From: CAYPHA01 sp964410215 | GTDB lineage: Bacteria; Calditrichota; Calditrichia; Calditrichales; CAYPHA01 | Direction: 5' to 3' | Length of the DNA stretch: 64,000 nucleotides | Assembly (NCBI GenBank): GCA_964410215.1 | Contig: CAYPHA010000011.1 | Span: forward strand, 29,071-93,070 | Shown here: one piece after another, positions 43,103-51,394 of the stretch | How the letters are laid out: every line of letters begins with the position of its first letter | Numbering within the stretch: the stretch's first letter is position 1 | The notes under the pieces: model-generated | What the model was told of the DNA's origin: nothing | Seen by the model: the letters and a program-made list of their open reading frames with translations, nothing else | Database searches by the model: none | Made by a program: the position numbers and the translations under genes

Positions 43103-44548
43103 CTACTTTAATAAACGTGACCAGCGCGGCCCCACGTACAGACCGAATCCGATGATTACCGCCCACTGCAACAGGCAGGTGCCGATGCTGAACTCCGTGA
43201 ATGGATTCCACCAGTTGGCGGGATTCCACTGAATGGACTGAAATAGCCACCAGCCCATCATGAGAAGAAATTCCAGGGGAATAATAAAATAAAAAAGTGC
43301 CCTGAATGCAATAATAAAAAATGTCCGGCCGCGGGATGGTTTCAGCCACTCGTTAATGAAATTCACCACCCCGATCCGGATGACACCGATAGCGAAAAAC
43401 AGGCCGCTCAACAGTAAACCCAGACCCCAGACCCAGTCCTGATTATTGAAAAACCGGAGAGAAACAGCTGATGGTGCCCCGATTACTGCGGCCATGGATG
43501 CAATGATCAGCAGTGCTTTCCGCCGTGAAAGACCGAAATCGATCAACATGCGAACCGCCAGTTCAATCATCGAAATCAAACTCGATAATGCGGCGAAAAA
43601 CAGGGTTAAAAAAAATATAATTGCGTACACCCCGCCGCCGGTCATCTGCGAAAATAACTGTGGGATCACGATGAATGCCAAACCCTGGTTGCCTGCCGAC
43701 AAGGCCTCATTGGCTGATTCCGGAGATGCACTGAGGGCAAAAATGGTCGGGATGATCGCCAGACCGGCAAATACGGACGCCATATTGTTCCCGATACCGG
43801 CTACAAAGGAATTCTGTACGATCGTATCGTTTTTCCGCGCATATATGGCGTAGGTCAGCAGCAGTCCCCAGCCGGCTCCCGTGGACCATGCAGATTGTGA
43901 AAGGGCTTCGAGCCATAACCTGTAGTTCATCAGGCCTTCTCTGCTGATAGAAAAAAAATAAGAAATACCTTTTCCGGAGCCGGGAAGGGTTATGGCTTTG
44001 AAGGCAGCGATGATGAGTAAAAGGTAGAGCAGAGGAACAATAATTTTTGAAAATTTTTCAATTCCATGTACAATGCCTTTATAAATGATAAAACTGCCCA
44101 TCAGCAGTGCCGTCAGATGCCAGAGGAGAGGCTGAAAGGTCGATGCGGCATAACCGGTCCAGTAAGATGCATGATCCAGATCACCGAGATGCCCGGAAAC
44201 CGCCAGTAAAAAGTACTTTAAACTCCAGCCGCAGACAACGGAGTAATAAAAAAGTATGGCTGTCGTGCAGAAACCGACAAATATACCCATCCAGGTAAAG
44301 CCGCTGCCCAGTGCCCGTGAAAAAGCACCGATGGCGCCGCTCCTGATTTTTTTGCCGATTGAAAATTCCACGATGAGCAAGGGGATGGACCAGAGAAAGA
44401 GAAAAAGCAGCCAGGGAATCAGAAACGAACCGCCATATTGACCTGCAACGCGGGGAAAACGCCAGATATTACCCGCGCCGATGGCCATGCCGAGCGTTGC
44501 GGCAATCAGTCCGAAGCGTGAAGAAAAGGACTCTGTTATTTTACTCAT
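43103..44548 (-). CDS. Sodium-dependent transporter, SNF (NSS) family
   Basis: A 481-residue membrane protein with about 12 hydrophobic segments. Motifs of the neurotransmitter:sodium symporter family are clear: FGLIAATLGMAIGAGNIWRF with a substrate and sodium site, YSVVCGWSL and SAWSTGAGWGLLLTYAIYA. Bacterial members import amino acids with sodium; the substrate cannot be read here. It starts three bases after the uppP stop and shares its operon. Confidence 0.93.
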   Translation of the reverse strand: MSKITESFSSRFGLIAATLGMAIGAGNIWRFPRVAGQYGGSFLIPWLLFLFLWSIPLLIVEFSIGKKIRSGAIGAFSRALGSGFTWMGIFVGFCTTAILFYYSVVCGWSLKYFLLAVSGHLGDLDHASYWTGYAASTFQPLLWHLTALLMGSFIIYKGIVHGIEKFSKIIVPLLYLLLIIAAFKAITLPGSGKGISYFFSISREGLMNYRLWLEALSQSAWSTGAGWGLLLTYAIYARKNDTIVQNSFVAGIGNNMASVFAGLAIIPTIFALSASPESANEALSAGNQGLAFIVIPQLFSQMTGGGVYAIIFFLTLFFAALSSLISMIELAVRMLIDFGLSRRKALLIIASMAAVIGAPSAVSLRFFNNQDWVWGLGLLLSGLFFAIGVIRIGVVNFINEWLKPSRGRTFFIIAFRALFYFIIPLEFLLMMGWWLFQSIQWNPANWWNPFTEFSIGTCLLQWAVIIGFGLYVGPRWSRLLK

Positions 44549-44551
44549 AAG

Positions 44552-45361
44552 CTACTTTAAAATATACCAGATCATTCCGGACAGAGCAACAAAAAGGCAG
44601 TAATAGCCAAACCACTGCAGTTTACCTTTTTTTACCAGGTCCAGCAGCCATATGATGGCAAGGTATCCGGAAATAAAGGCAAAAACAGTGCCGGCAATCA
44701 GGTTCAGCAGTTCATCCGTGGTCGGCGGTGCTTCGACTAAGTCGTTGATCTTCAGGATGGTGGCACCAAGAATGACCGGTATGGACAGAATAAATGAAAA
44801 CCGTGCAACTTTCTCCCGGGGAATGCCCAGGGCCATACCGGTAAAAATAGTGGAACCGCTCCTGGAAATGCCCGGCAGTATGGCAAACGCCTGCGCCAGC
44901 CCGATGATGAGACTGCTTATATAACGTAATTGAATATTCCGTTCTTTAAGGAACTGGGAGAACCACATCAAAAACGCGGTGATCAACAACATGAAAAAAA
45001 CCAGCAATACACTGTCAAAAAGGGATTCAATCGGATTTTTCAAGGTAAAGCCAACCAGGACAGCGGGAATCGTCCCGATAATTATGTAATAGTCCCAGCG
45101 CAGGGCTTCCTGCAATTCTTCATCCTTTGAATGATATAGATAAATCATAAAAGGTGCGCGTATCATATTGATGATATCTTTGCGAAAGGCGAGCAAGACA
45201 GATAACAGTGTACCGAAGTGAACAAATACTTCGAAGGCAACCCCTTCGTCCTTAAACTGCAGAAGCTCAGCGAAAATGACAAGATGACCTGAACTGGAAA
45301 CAGGCAGAAATTCCGAAAGACCCTGCACAATACCGAGAATCACCGCTTTGAGAAGTTCCAT
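44552..45361 (-). CDS. uppP: Undecaprenyl-diphosphatase
   Basis: A 269-residue membrane phosphatase that recycles undecaprenyl diphosphate for peptidoglycan and other envelope polymers. GIVQGLSEFLPVSSSGHLVI near the N-terminus (Glu-rich QGxxEFxPVSSSxH motif) and LPGISRSGSTI are the two active-site blocks. The frame extends upstream to 45643, but the region before 45361 does not match UppP; ATG at 45361 after GGGGATTT is chosen. It opens a minus-strand operon with an SNF transporter and holA. Overproduction of such proteins gives bacitracin tolerance, a family property. Confidence 0.95.
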   Translation of the reverse strand: MELLKAVILGIVQGLSEFLPVSSSGHLVIFAELLQFKDEGVAFEVFVHFGTLLSVLLAFRKDIINMIRAPFMIYLYHSKDEELQEALRWDYYIIIGTIPAVLVGFTLKNPIESLFDSVLLVFFMLLITAFLMWFSQFLKERNIQLRYISSLIIGLAQAFAILPGISRSGSTIFTGMALGIPREKVARFSFILSIPVILGATILKINDLVEAPPTTDELLNLIAGTVFAFISGYLAIIWLLDLVKKGKLQWFGYYCLFVALSGMIWYILK

Positions 45362-45539
45362 AAATCCCCATGCATGGTTGTATAATGTATGAATTAAGGA
45401 GAAGGAATTTATAGATAATAACAATATCAGACAACAATTTATTGTTTTTAGGTCACCGTATATTGATAATATTGAATGAAAAACGGACACAATGGAACAT
45501 ACCTCTTGCCCGCGTAATCGGGACAATTCAGACACGGCG
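45362..45539. other. Non-coding, A/T-rich divergent region
   Basis: No gene or clear signal is seen. It contains the uppP promoter region and the unrecognisable 5' side of the RND relic that follows. Confidence 0.4.
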
Positions 45540-45692
45540 TTCGTTGGGTTCTTGCCTCTTACCTTATCCGGCGGTACTTTATGGGCACCGATGGGCCGGA
45601 CGATCACAGGCGGTTTGACTTTTTCGACCTTGTTGACCCTCATTGTCGTCCCGGTTCTATACCTGTATTATTCACCGGATGTCGATAGTTAA
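45540..45692 (+). pseudogene. Relic of an RND (AcrB/HAE1-type) efflux pump C-terminus
   Basis: About 50 codons read FLPLTLSGGTLWAPMGRTIT followed by GGLTFSTLLTLIVVPVLYLY, the well-known last part of an RND efflux transporter (LPL..GG.LWAPM...GG...STLLTLIVVPVLY). The frame ends normally with TAA, but the preceding 1000 or so codons of an RND pump are missing. The upstream residues (back to an ATG at 45492) do not resemble a pump. It is therefore a fragment, left by deletion. Confidence 0.75.
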
Positions 45693-45707
45693 AATGGTTG
45701 ATACCAA

Positions 45708-46520
45708 ATGAATGCTTATCTGGATGATTTGGGCCTGGAGCCCGGTATGCATGTTATGATGCATGCCGGGTTCAGGGCGGTGAAGTCGGTGTTCCATGAC
45801 GCGGCAATAGAAGATTTACTGGAAGCGCTACGGAATAGGCTGAGCGGCGGCGGTTCTCTGATTATGCCGGCATTTACCTATTGTTTTAAAAAAACATCGG
45901 GTACATATGAACGCTTTGACAGGCAACGGTCGCCGTCCAAAGTCGGTGCCGTTTCCGAAGTGTTCCGTCAATCGGCAGGGATTGTCCGGACAGCCTCTCC
46001 AACACATTCCTTCTCATTATGGGGCGCGGTTCAAGAAGAAATCGGTTCTGACAATGCACCGGAAAGCCCGCTTGGGGAGGGAAGTGTGCTTGACTGGCTT
46101 ACACAAAAGCAGGGCAGTTACATACTGATGCTGGGCGTTGGATTCCGGGTGCTCAGTTATGCACATTACATTGAAGTGATGACACCGGTGCCATGGGCTG
46201 ATGTATCGCCGTGGTCCTGTCTGAATGTTGAAAAGACCGGGGTGTCAACGAAGGGTGAGCAGTTCTTGAAAGAAGTTCCCGGTTGCAGTAAGGGATTCGT
46301 GACATTCGAGAATTCTCTGACTGCCCGGGAAATCATTAAACCAATTTACAGAGAACATCTGCGATCGTATTTAATTTCTGTCGACCTGCTTTTCAGGCTG
46401 GGGATATCCTATTTTTCCAATTATCCGGAGCGGCTGCTGTGCCCGCCGGGTACCTGTAAAGCCTGTGATGTACGATGGCATGATTATATGAAACGCATCC
46501 ACAATACAATGAAGGGATAG
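45708..46520 (+). CDS. AAC(3)-family acetyltransferase (aminoglycoside N3'-acetyltransferase-like)
   Basis: A 270-residue member of the AAC(3)/YokD family. It shows VMMHAGFRAVKSVF, GGGSLIMPAFTY, RTASPTHSFSLWG and ILMLGVGFRVLSYAHYIEVM, the last with the His-x3-Glu substrate-site motif. Family members acetylate the 3-amino group of aminoglycosides, but many chromosomal homologues act on other substrates such as lipooligosaccharide or cell-surface sugars. There is no resistance context other than the adjacent RND relic. An old name of resistance should not be assumed. Confidence 0.8.
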   Translation: MNAYLDDLGLEPGMHVMMHAGFRAVKSVFHDAAIEDLLEALRNRLSGGGSLIMPAFTYCFKKTSGTYERFDRQRSPSKVGAVSEVFRQSAGIVRTASPTHSFSLWGAVQEEIGSDNAPESPLGEGSVLDWLTQKQGSYILMLGVGFRVLSYAHYIEVMTPVPWADVSPWSCLNVEKTGVSTKGEQFLKEVPGCSKGFVTFENSLTAREIIKPIYREHLRSYLISVDLLFRLGISYFSNYPERLLCPPGTCKACDVRWHDYMKRIHNTMKG

Positions 46521-46676
46521 CTACCATGGTATTTCGATGGCTCCTGTTCTGTCTGATTTTTGCGTACCGTCCTTTAAACCTGAACGTCTGCCGCTTAAGA
46601 ACACCGCATACCGTGTTGACCGGGCGTACGCTATCCCTTATCTGCTCAATAGTGAGGCAAGTCGGTCATTCTAAAA

Positions 46677-47381
46677 TCAGGACCGGATCGCCTCTTTAAA
46701 CCGTTTTGTTATGAGGTGGGGACGTGTTATGGCAGACCCCACGACGATAGCATGAGCACCGGCCCGCATCGCCTGCAGGGCCTGCGCCGGCTCCCAGATA
46801 CGTCCTTCAGCAATCACCGGGGTCGACGGTTGCACCTTACGGACAAGGGCACGAATCAGAGCGAAATCCGGACGGTCCGGTGCAGCCGAAGATTCCGTAT
46901 AGGTCGTATAACCGGATAGCGTTGTACCAATCAGATCAAACCCCAGCCGTTCGGCGTTCAAGCCCTCATCCAGTGTCGAGATATCAGCCATCAGCAGAAT
47001 GTCATAGTGTTTTCGTACAAAACCGACCAGGTCTTCCAGGGTCTCTCCGGCAGGTCGTGGACGCGATGTGGCGTCTATAGCCAGGACTTCAACACCGGTG
47101 GCGGCTATCGCCCGGATTTCATGACGGGTTGGTGTGATAAATATGTCGGAATCGGGATAAGGCTTTTTGTAAAGACCGATAAGCGGAACCGACAGGCGAC
47201 TGCGAATGGCCTTAATATTTTCCGGGAGATTGGCCCGGATAGCGGCGGCTCCTCCGTTAACGGCGGATGCGGCCAGTGCCGCAATGATCTCCGGCCTGCC
47301 GAGGGGTTCATCCGGTTCCGCCTGGCAGGAGACAATAATGTTGTGCCTGATTATACGGAATATTTTTTCTTTTTTTGTCAT
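46677..47381 (-). CDS. nanE: N-acetylmannosamine-6-phosphate 2-epimerase
   Basis: A 234-residue NanE-family protein, TIM-barrel fold. Landmarks are IIVSCQAEPDEPL (start), VNGGAAAIRAN, GLYKKPYPDSDIFITPT, LAIDAT with MADISTLDEG, GTTLSGYTTYT and VIAEGRIWEPAQALQAMRAG followed by VGSAITRP. It converts ManNAc-6-P to GlcNAc-6-P. No nanA or nanK is adjacent; the neighbours are a GH94 phosphorylase and a hexose-phosphate mutase. The 56-base gap from GH94 suggests one operon. Confidence 0.93.
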   Translation of the reverse strand: MTKKEKIFRIIRHNIIVSCQAEPDEPLGRPEIIAALAASAVNGGAAAIRANLPENIKAIRSRLSVPLIGLYKKPYPDSDIFITPTRHEIRAIAATGVEVLAIDATSRPRPAGETLEDLVGFVRKHYDILLMADISTLDEGLNAERLGFDLIGTTLSGYTTYTESSAAPDRPDFALIRALVRKVQPSTPVIAEGRIWEPAQALQAMRAGAHAIVVGSAITRPHLITKRFKEAIRS

Positions 47382-47436
47382 AGGATTTTATACTGATTTA
47401 TCAGATAGATACGTCTTTTTTACCTTATAAGATCAG

Positions 47437-49848
47437 TTACATCTGTGTCTGCACCTCAACCGTTGTTTTATTTTTGAAAAGCTTCCTGATCCGGGGATCA
47501 TCCGGACGAATCTGGTTGTCATCCACAGCAGCACCCTCTACACACAGTTTTGTTATGCCCGAGCTTTTATGATCCGGATTTGAAATCGTTATCTTGTATA
47601 AAATTCCCCGGAAATGACGTTCCACCCGGAAGGACTCCCATTGCGACGGGATACAGGGATCAATATAAAGCCCGTTGTAACCCGGGCGTATTCCCAGGAT
47701 ATAATCCAGCCCGTCGCGCAGCATCCAGGTGGATGAGCCTGTAAGCCAGGAGTGGCTGGCCTGGCCGAAAGTGGGATGGTCCGGACTGGTTACATATTCG
47801 GCATAGACATACGGTTCGACTTCATAACGATCAATGTCTATGACCGGGTTCATGGGCAGGGCTTTCCTGTAGATTTCGTATGCGCGTTCACCCCTTTTCA
47901 GAAGGCATTCAGCGAGAATGGACCAGCTGACGGGATGGTTGAATACCGCACCGTTTTCCTTTTTGCCGGGAACGCAACGGGTTGCCAGACCAATATCCGT
48001 ATCGATTTTTGTATACGCCGGATGGAGAATTTTAGGACCTTTTGGGGTTTCCAGCAGTTCGATCACGGCGTTCATGCAGGACAGTGCGCGCTCCCCTTCG
48101 GCAATACCGCTGATGACGGCCCAGCTCTGTGTGTTCAGAAAAATCCTGCCTTCTTCATTTGACTGTGAGCCTATTACATTACCTTTGTCAGTAGTCCCCC
48201 GGATATACCAGGCACCATCCCAGCAATGGGTATTTACAGCACCTTTGATGGCGCGGTATTCGGTTTCAAACTGCTCCGCCTTTTCTATATCGCCAATTAA
48301 TTTGCATAGTACGATGGTTTCCCTGATAATATAGGCCAGGAACATGGTTACCCAGACACTTTCCCCTCTCCCGTATCTGCCGAGATAATCGAGCGTGTCG
48401 TTCCAGTCACCCGGTCCGAACTTAGCCAGTTTCCGTTCTGTCAAATTTGATAATGTGTATTCTATTGCTCTATACAGATGCTGGAGGATGGCTTCACTGC
48501 CCTGGTCATAAAAAGGAACGGATTGTTCCAGGAAAGTAAAATCACCGGTTTCCTTAAGATATGTCATGATAGCCAGCGGCAGCCAGAGCGGCGTATCCGA
48601 ATGTCCGGTACGCTCGCCGCCTCCTGTGAGAGGGAAGTAGAGATGAAATGTACTCCCGTCGGCAAACTGGTATCGCGACATTTCCAGGATACGTTCACGT
48701 ACCCAATCCGGGCGGGCAATGACCGGTCCCATGATATCCTGGCAGGAGTCTCTGAATCCTCTTCCGAAAAGCAGGCCACCGTGATAATAGGATGCATCCC
48801 TTGAAAAACGGAACGTAACCGATGTCTGGTACTGGTTCCATACATTGAGCATGGTATTCATGTCATCGTCCGGCGTTTCGACCTGTACCCGGGATATATA
48901 GGAATTCCATTCTTTCCTGAGAGCTTTATAAGCTGTTTCCACCGTTTTAAGATCCCGGTATTTGTTGACGAGCTGAACGGCATCGGTCTCATACCGCTCT
49001 TTCGGCACAACGCCCATCATGATGACCAGATCCTTTTGTTCATCCGGTTGCAGCGTCAGGTTACATTGTAGTGCTGCGATAGCGTCACCGGCCGTGATTT
49101 CCGAATTCCGGCAGGCGCCTTCTTCCACCGCGATGGGATTTTCTTCCGATCGCCATCTGCCGATAAACTGATTCTTGCTACCGTCAAAACCCCTGACCGG
49201 CAGAGAAGACGCAAAAAAAACATATTGATCCCAGGAATCGTTTGCCTGTTCCACGGTTGGTCCTGAATAGCGAACCCAATAGCGTTTGGATGCAAACAGA
49301 ATTTCATGGGCATGATTAAAAAACACATCATTGAAGTGCTGATCGTTCGGTTGGTTAATCAGGTCGACAAGAGCGTGACCCAGGCAGAGTTCCACGTAAG
49401 GAAAGAGGTTCAGGGAGCGCACCTTTCCGGAGGTATTCCTGATAGTCATTTTCCATATTTCCAGGTTATCATCCGGTACGAAAAATGTGATAGAGGCTGA
49501 TAAATCCATGTAGGTCGACCGGATGGTGGTATAGTACATGCCATGCCGGCATTCATACGATTCCAGGGGCGCACAAACCGGTTGCCAGGTTGGTGACCAG
49601 TATGCACCGGTTTCATGGTCTTTGATATAGATATAGCGTCCGGGACGATCCATAGGCAGGGAATTATACCGCCAGCGTGTGATCCGGCTGTCTTTGGGTG
49701 ACCGGAAGAAGCTGAAACCACCGCCGGTGTGTGATATCAATCCATGATAGCGGCCGTTGGAAATGTAATTTACCCAGGGTGCCGGTGTGTCCGGCCGGCT
49801 GATGATGAATTCCTTTTTATCCCTGGAAAATGCGCCATATCGCTGCAA
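47437..49848 (-). CDS. Glycoside hydrolase family 94 (disaccharide phosphorylase)
   Basis: An 803-residue GH94-type enzyme. N-terminal beta-sandwich includes GGFSFFRSPKDSRITRWRYN; the (alpha/alpha)6 catalytic part has FGRGFRDSCQDIMGPV and GPGDWNDTLDYLGRYGRGES, whose Asp is the general acid. C-terminal IDPCIPSQWESFRVERHFRG is also typical. GH94 enzymes split beta-linked gluco- or chito-disaccharides with phosphate to give sugar-1-phosphate. The frame begins at an upstream ATG at 49896, but AAGGAG precisely before a TTG at 49848 (QRYGAFS) fits better. Cellobiose, chitobiose or cyclic-glucan type cannot be told apart; NanE next door favours an amino sugar. Confidence 0.88.
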   Translation of the reverse strand: MQRYGAFSRDKKEFIISRPDTPAPWVNYISNGRYHGLISHTGGGFSFFRSPKDSRITRWRYNSLPMDRPGRYIYIKDHETGAYWSPTWQPVCAPLESYECRHGMYYTTIRSTYMDLSASITFFVPDDNLEIWKMTIRNTSGKVRSLNLFPYVELCLGHALVDLINQPNDQHFNDVFFNHAHEILFASKRYWVRYSGPTVEQANDSWDQYVFFASSLPVRGFDGSKNQFIGRWRSEENPIAVEEGACRNSEITAGDAIAALQCNLTLQPDEQKDLVIMMGVVPKERYETDAVQLVNKYRDLKTVETAYKALRKEWNSYISRVQVETPDDDMNTMLNVWNQYQTSVTFRFSRDASYYHGGLLFGRGFRDSCQDIMGPVIARPDWVRERILEMSRYQFADGSTFHLYFPLTGGGERTGHSDTPLWLPLAIMTYLKETGDFTFLEQSVPFYDQGSEAILQHLYRAIEYTLSNLTERKLAKFGPGDWNDTLDYLGRYGRGESVWVTMFLAYIIRETIVLCKLIGDIEKAEQFETEYRAIKGAVNTHCWDGAWYIRGTTDKGNVIGSQSNEEGRIFLNTQSWAVISGIAEGERALSCMNAVIELLETPKGPKILHPAYTKIDTDIGLATRCVPGKKENGAVFNHPVSWSILAECLLKRGERAYEIYRKALPMNPVIDIDRYEVEPYVYAEYVTSPDHPTFGQASHSWLTGSSTWMLRDGLDYILGIRPGYNGLYIDPCIPSQWESFRVERHFRGILYKITISNPDHKSSGITKLCVEGAAVDDNQIRPDDPRIRKLFKNKTTVEVQTQM

Positions 49849-49925
49849 AACGGGCTCCTTCGTTACAATGCAAAAATTAAAAAATAAAAAATACAAAATA
49901 TATGGTGATTATGGTAGTGAACAGG

Positions 49926-51326
49926 CTACCGGGTTATCAGTTTTATCCCATCCTTAAGCAACAGGTTAACGGATTGCCGGTCGGTTGATCCAACATATAT
50001 CCGTGCCAGCGGTTCGGTCTGTGATACACGGACCAGCATCCATGAATGATCATCAAAATAAAATTTAATACCATCCACCATATTGAAACGGTGTACTTTA
50101 AAATGACCGATTTTATCGGGCGGATTCAGACGTATGCTATCCATGTTCCTGCCAAGCACCTTTCTGTCATGATACCGGTCAATTCTACCGTAGGCAAAAG
50201 GTCCGAATTCTGAACGTAATGCTTTAACACGCTCATCGATCCTCTGATTTCCGGCAGCAAGCATTTCCAGCGTCAAAAGGGCCGAGAGGATGCCATCCCG
50301 CTCGGGGATATATCCTTTAAAACCGAAGCCTCCGCTTTCTTCGCCGCCGATGAGAATGTCCTTCGCAATCATGAGTTCGGTCACATTTTTAAAACCGACC
50401 GGTACCTCATGAACAGGTAAGCTGTACTTCTCGGCCAGCCGGTCGATTGTATCCGCCATGGAGGTTGTCCGTACGATTCCGCCATTCCACTCCCTGCTTT
50501 CGATGAGGTGCCTCGCCAGCATGGGCATGAGATCGTGCAGTTCTACAAAATGGCCGTGACGGTCTATGACCCCAAAACGGTCGGCGTCACCATCCGTCGC
50601 AAACCCCAGGCTTGCATCTGAATCACGCACTGCCGTTACCAGGTCTTCCAGGTTATTTAGAACCGGTTCGGGATGACAATTATTGAAATAAGGATCCGGT
50701 CTGCCGTTGATCGTACTGAAAGCGCAACCGGTACGGTTCAGTATCGCTTCAAAGATACCACATGCCGCACCGCCCATGGGATTAATAATGATTTTCTCCG
50801 GATAGCCCGACATGGTCTGCATGTTGACATAGGTATTTAAAAAAGCCATATAATCAGGAACAAAGTTTTCTTCCAACAGGTATTTCCTGATAAGAGACGA
50901 ATCATGACTTGGTTCTGTCTTGTCGAGGTGCTCTTCGATGGACCGCGTTATTTCGGGAAGTGCCGGTCCTCCATAGGCATCCTTGAATTTTATTCCGTTG
51001 TAATAGTAGGGATTATGGCTGGCGGTGATCATAACACCACCGGCGAGATTAAGCTTCTTAACAGTAAACGAAAGCACCGGTGTCGGTGTAAACAGGGAGC
51101 TCAGTATGGTATGTACCCGATTGCTGGCAAGGACTTCGGCAAAAGCGGTGGCAAAGCGGCCGGACATAAACCGGGTATCAAAGGATACGGCCACGCCCTT
51201 GTCGGCTTTACCTGAAGCGTTCAGGTAGTCGGCATAAGCCTGTGCGATGCGTTGAAGATTCTTAAAGGAAAAATCCCCGGCAATAATGGCCCGCCAGCCG
51301 TCCGTTCCGAATACAATCTTATCCAT
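49926..51326 (-). CDS. Phosphohexomutase (phosphoglucomutase/phosphomannomutase family)
   Basis: A 466-residue alpha-D-phosphohexomutase. VFGTDGWRAIIAGDFSFKN opens domain 1; TASHNPYYYNGIKF contains the phosphoserine; GFATDGDADRFGVID binds metal; GGEESGGFGFKGYIPERDG is the sugar-binding loop; the last domain ends with VRVSQTEPLARIYV. It would turn the glycosyl-1-phosphate made by the downstream GH94 enzyme into a 6-phosphate. The frame reaches 51344, but the bases before 51326 are the tail of a terminator, so the second ATG (MDKIVFGTDG) is chosen. Confidence 0.92.
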   Translation of the reverse strand: MDKIVFGTDGWRAIIAGDFSFKNLQRIAQAYADYLNASGKADKGVAVSFDTRFMSGRFATAFAEVLASNRVHTILSSLFTPTPVLSFTVKKLNLAGGVMITASHNPYYYNGIKFKDAYGGPALPEITRSIEEHLDKTEPSHDSSLIRKYLLEENFVPDYMAFLNTYVNMQTMSGYPEKIIINPMGGAACGIFEAILNRTGCAFSTINGRPDPYFNNCHPEPVLNNLEDLVTAVRDSDASLGFATDGDADRFGVIDRHGHFVELHDLMPMLARHLIESREWNGGIVRTTSMADTIDRLAEKYSLPVHEVPVGFKNVTELMIAKDILIGGEESGGFGFKGYIPERDGILSALLTLEMLAAGNQRIDERVKALRSEFGPFAYGRIDRYHDRKVLGRNMDSIRLNPPDKIGHFKVHRFNMVDGIKFYFDDHSWMLVRVSQTEPLARIYVGSTDRQSVNLLLKDGIKLITR

Positions 51327-51344
51327 TTCACTCTGAATGAACAT

Positions 51345-51375
51345 AAAAAAGCCGGTACATCAGGTACCGGCTTTT
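51345..51375 (-). terminator. Terminator after the large secreted protein
   Basis: On the minus strand AAAAGCCGGTAC pairs perfectly with GTACCGGCTTTT (12 base pairs, five-base loop), followed by TT. It ends the 51395-56437 transcript and lies directly before the mutase gene. Confidence 0.92.
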
Positions 51376-51394
51376 CGGGTTATTGGGTTCGTGG

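Noticed and set aside
45492..45539. Start of the RND-like frame at its ATG as a real small gene
   Set aside because: The first 16 residues do not resemble a transporter and no ribosome binding site is visible; only the C-terminal part is homologous.
46525..46700. Short plus-strand frame between AAC(3) and nanE
   Set aside because: It is below 60 codons, without ribosome site or known motif, and ends inside nanE.
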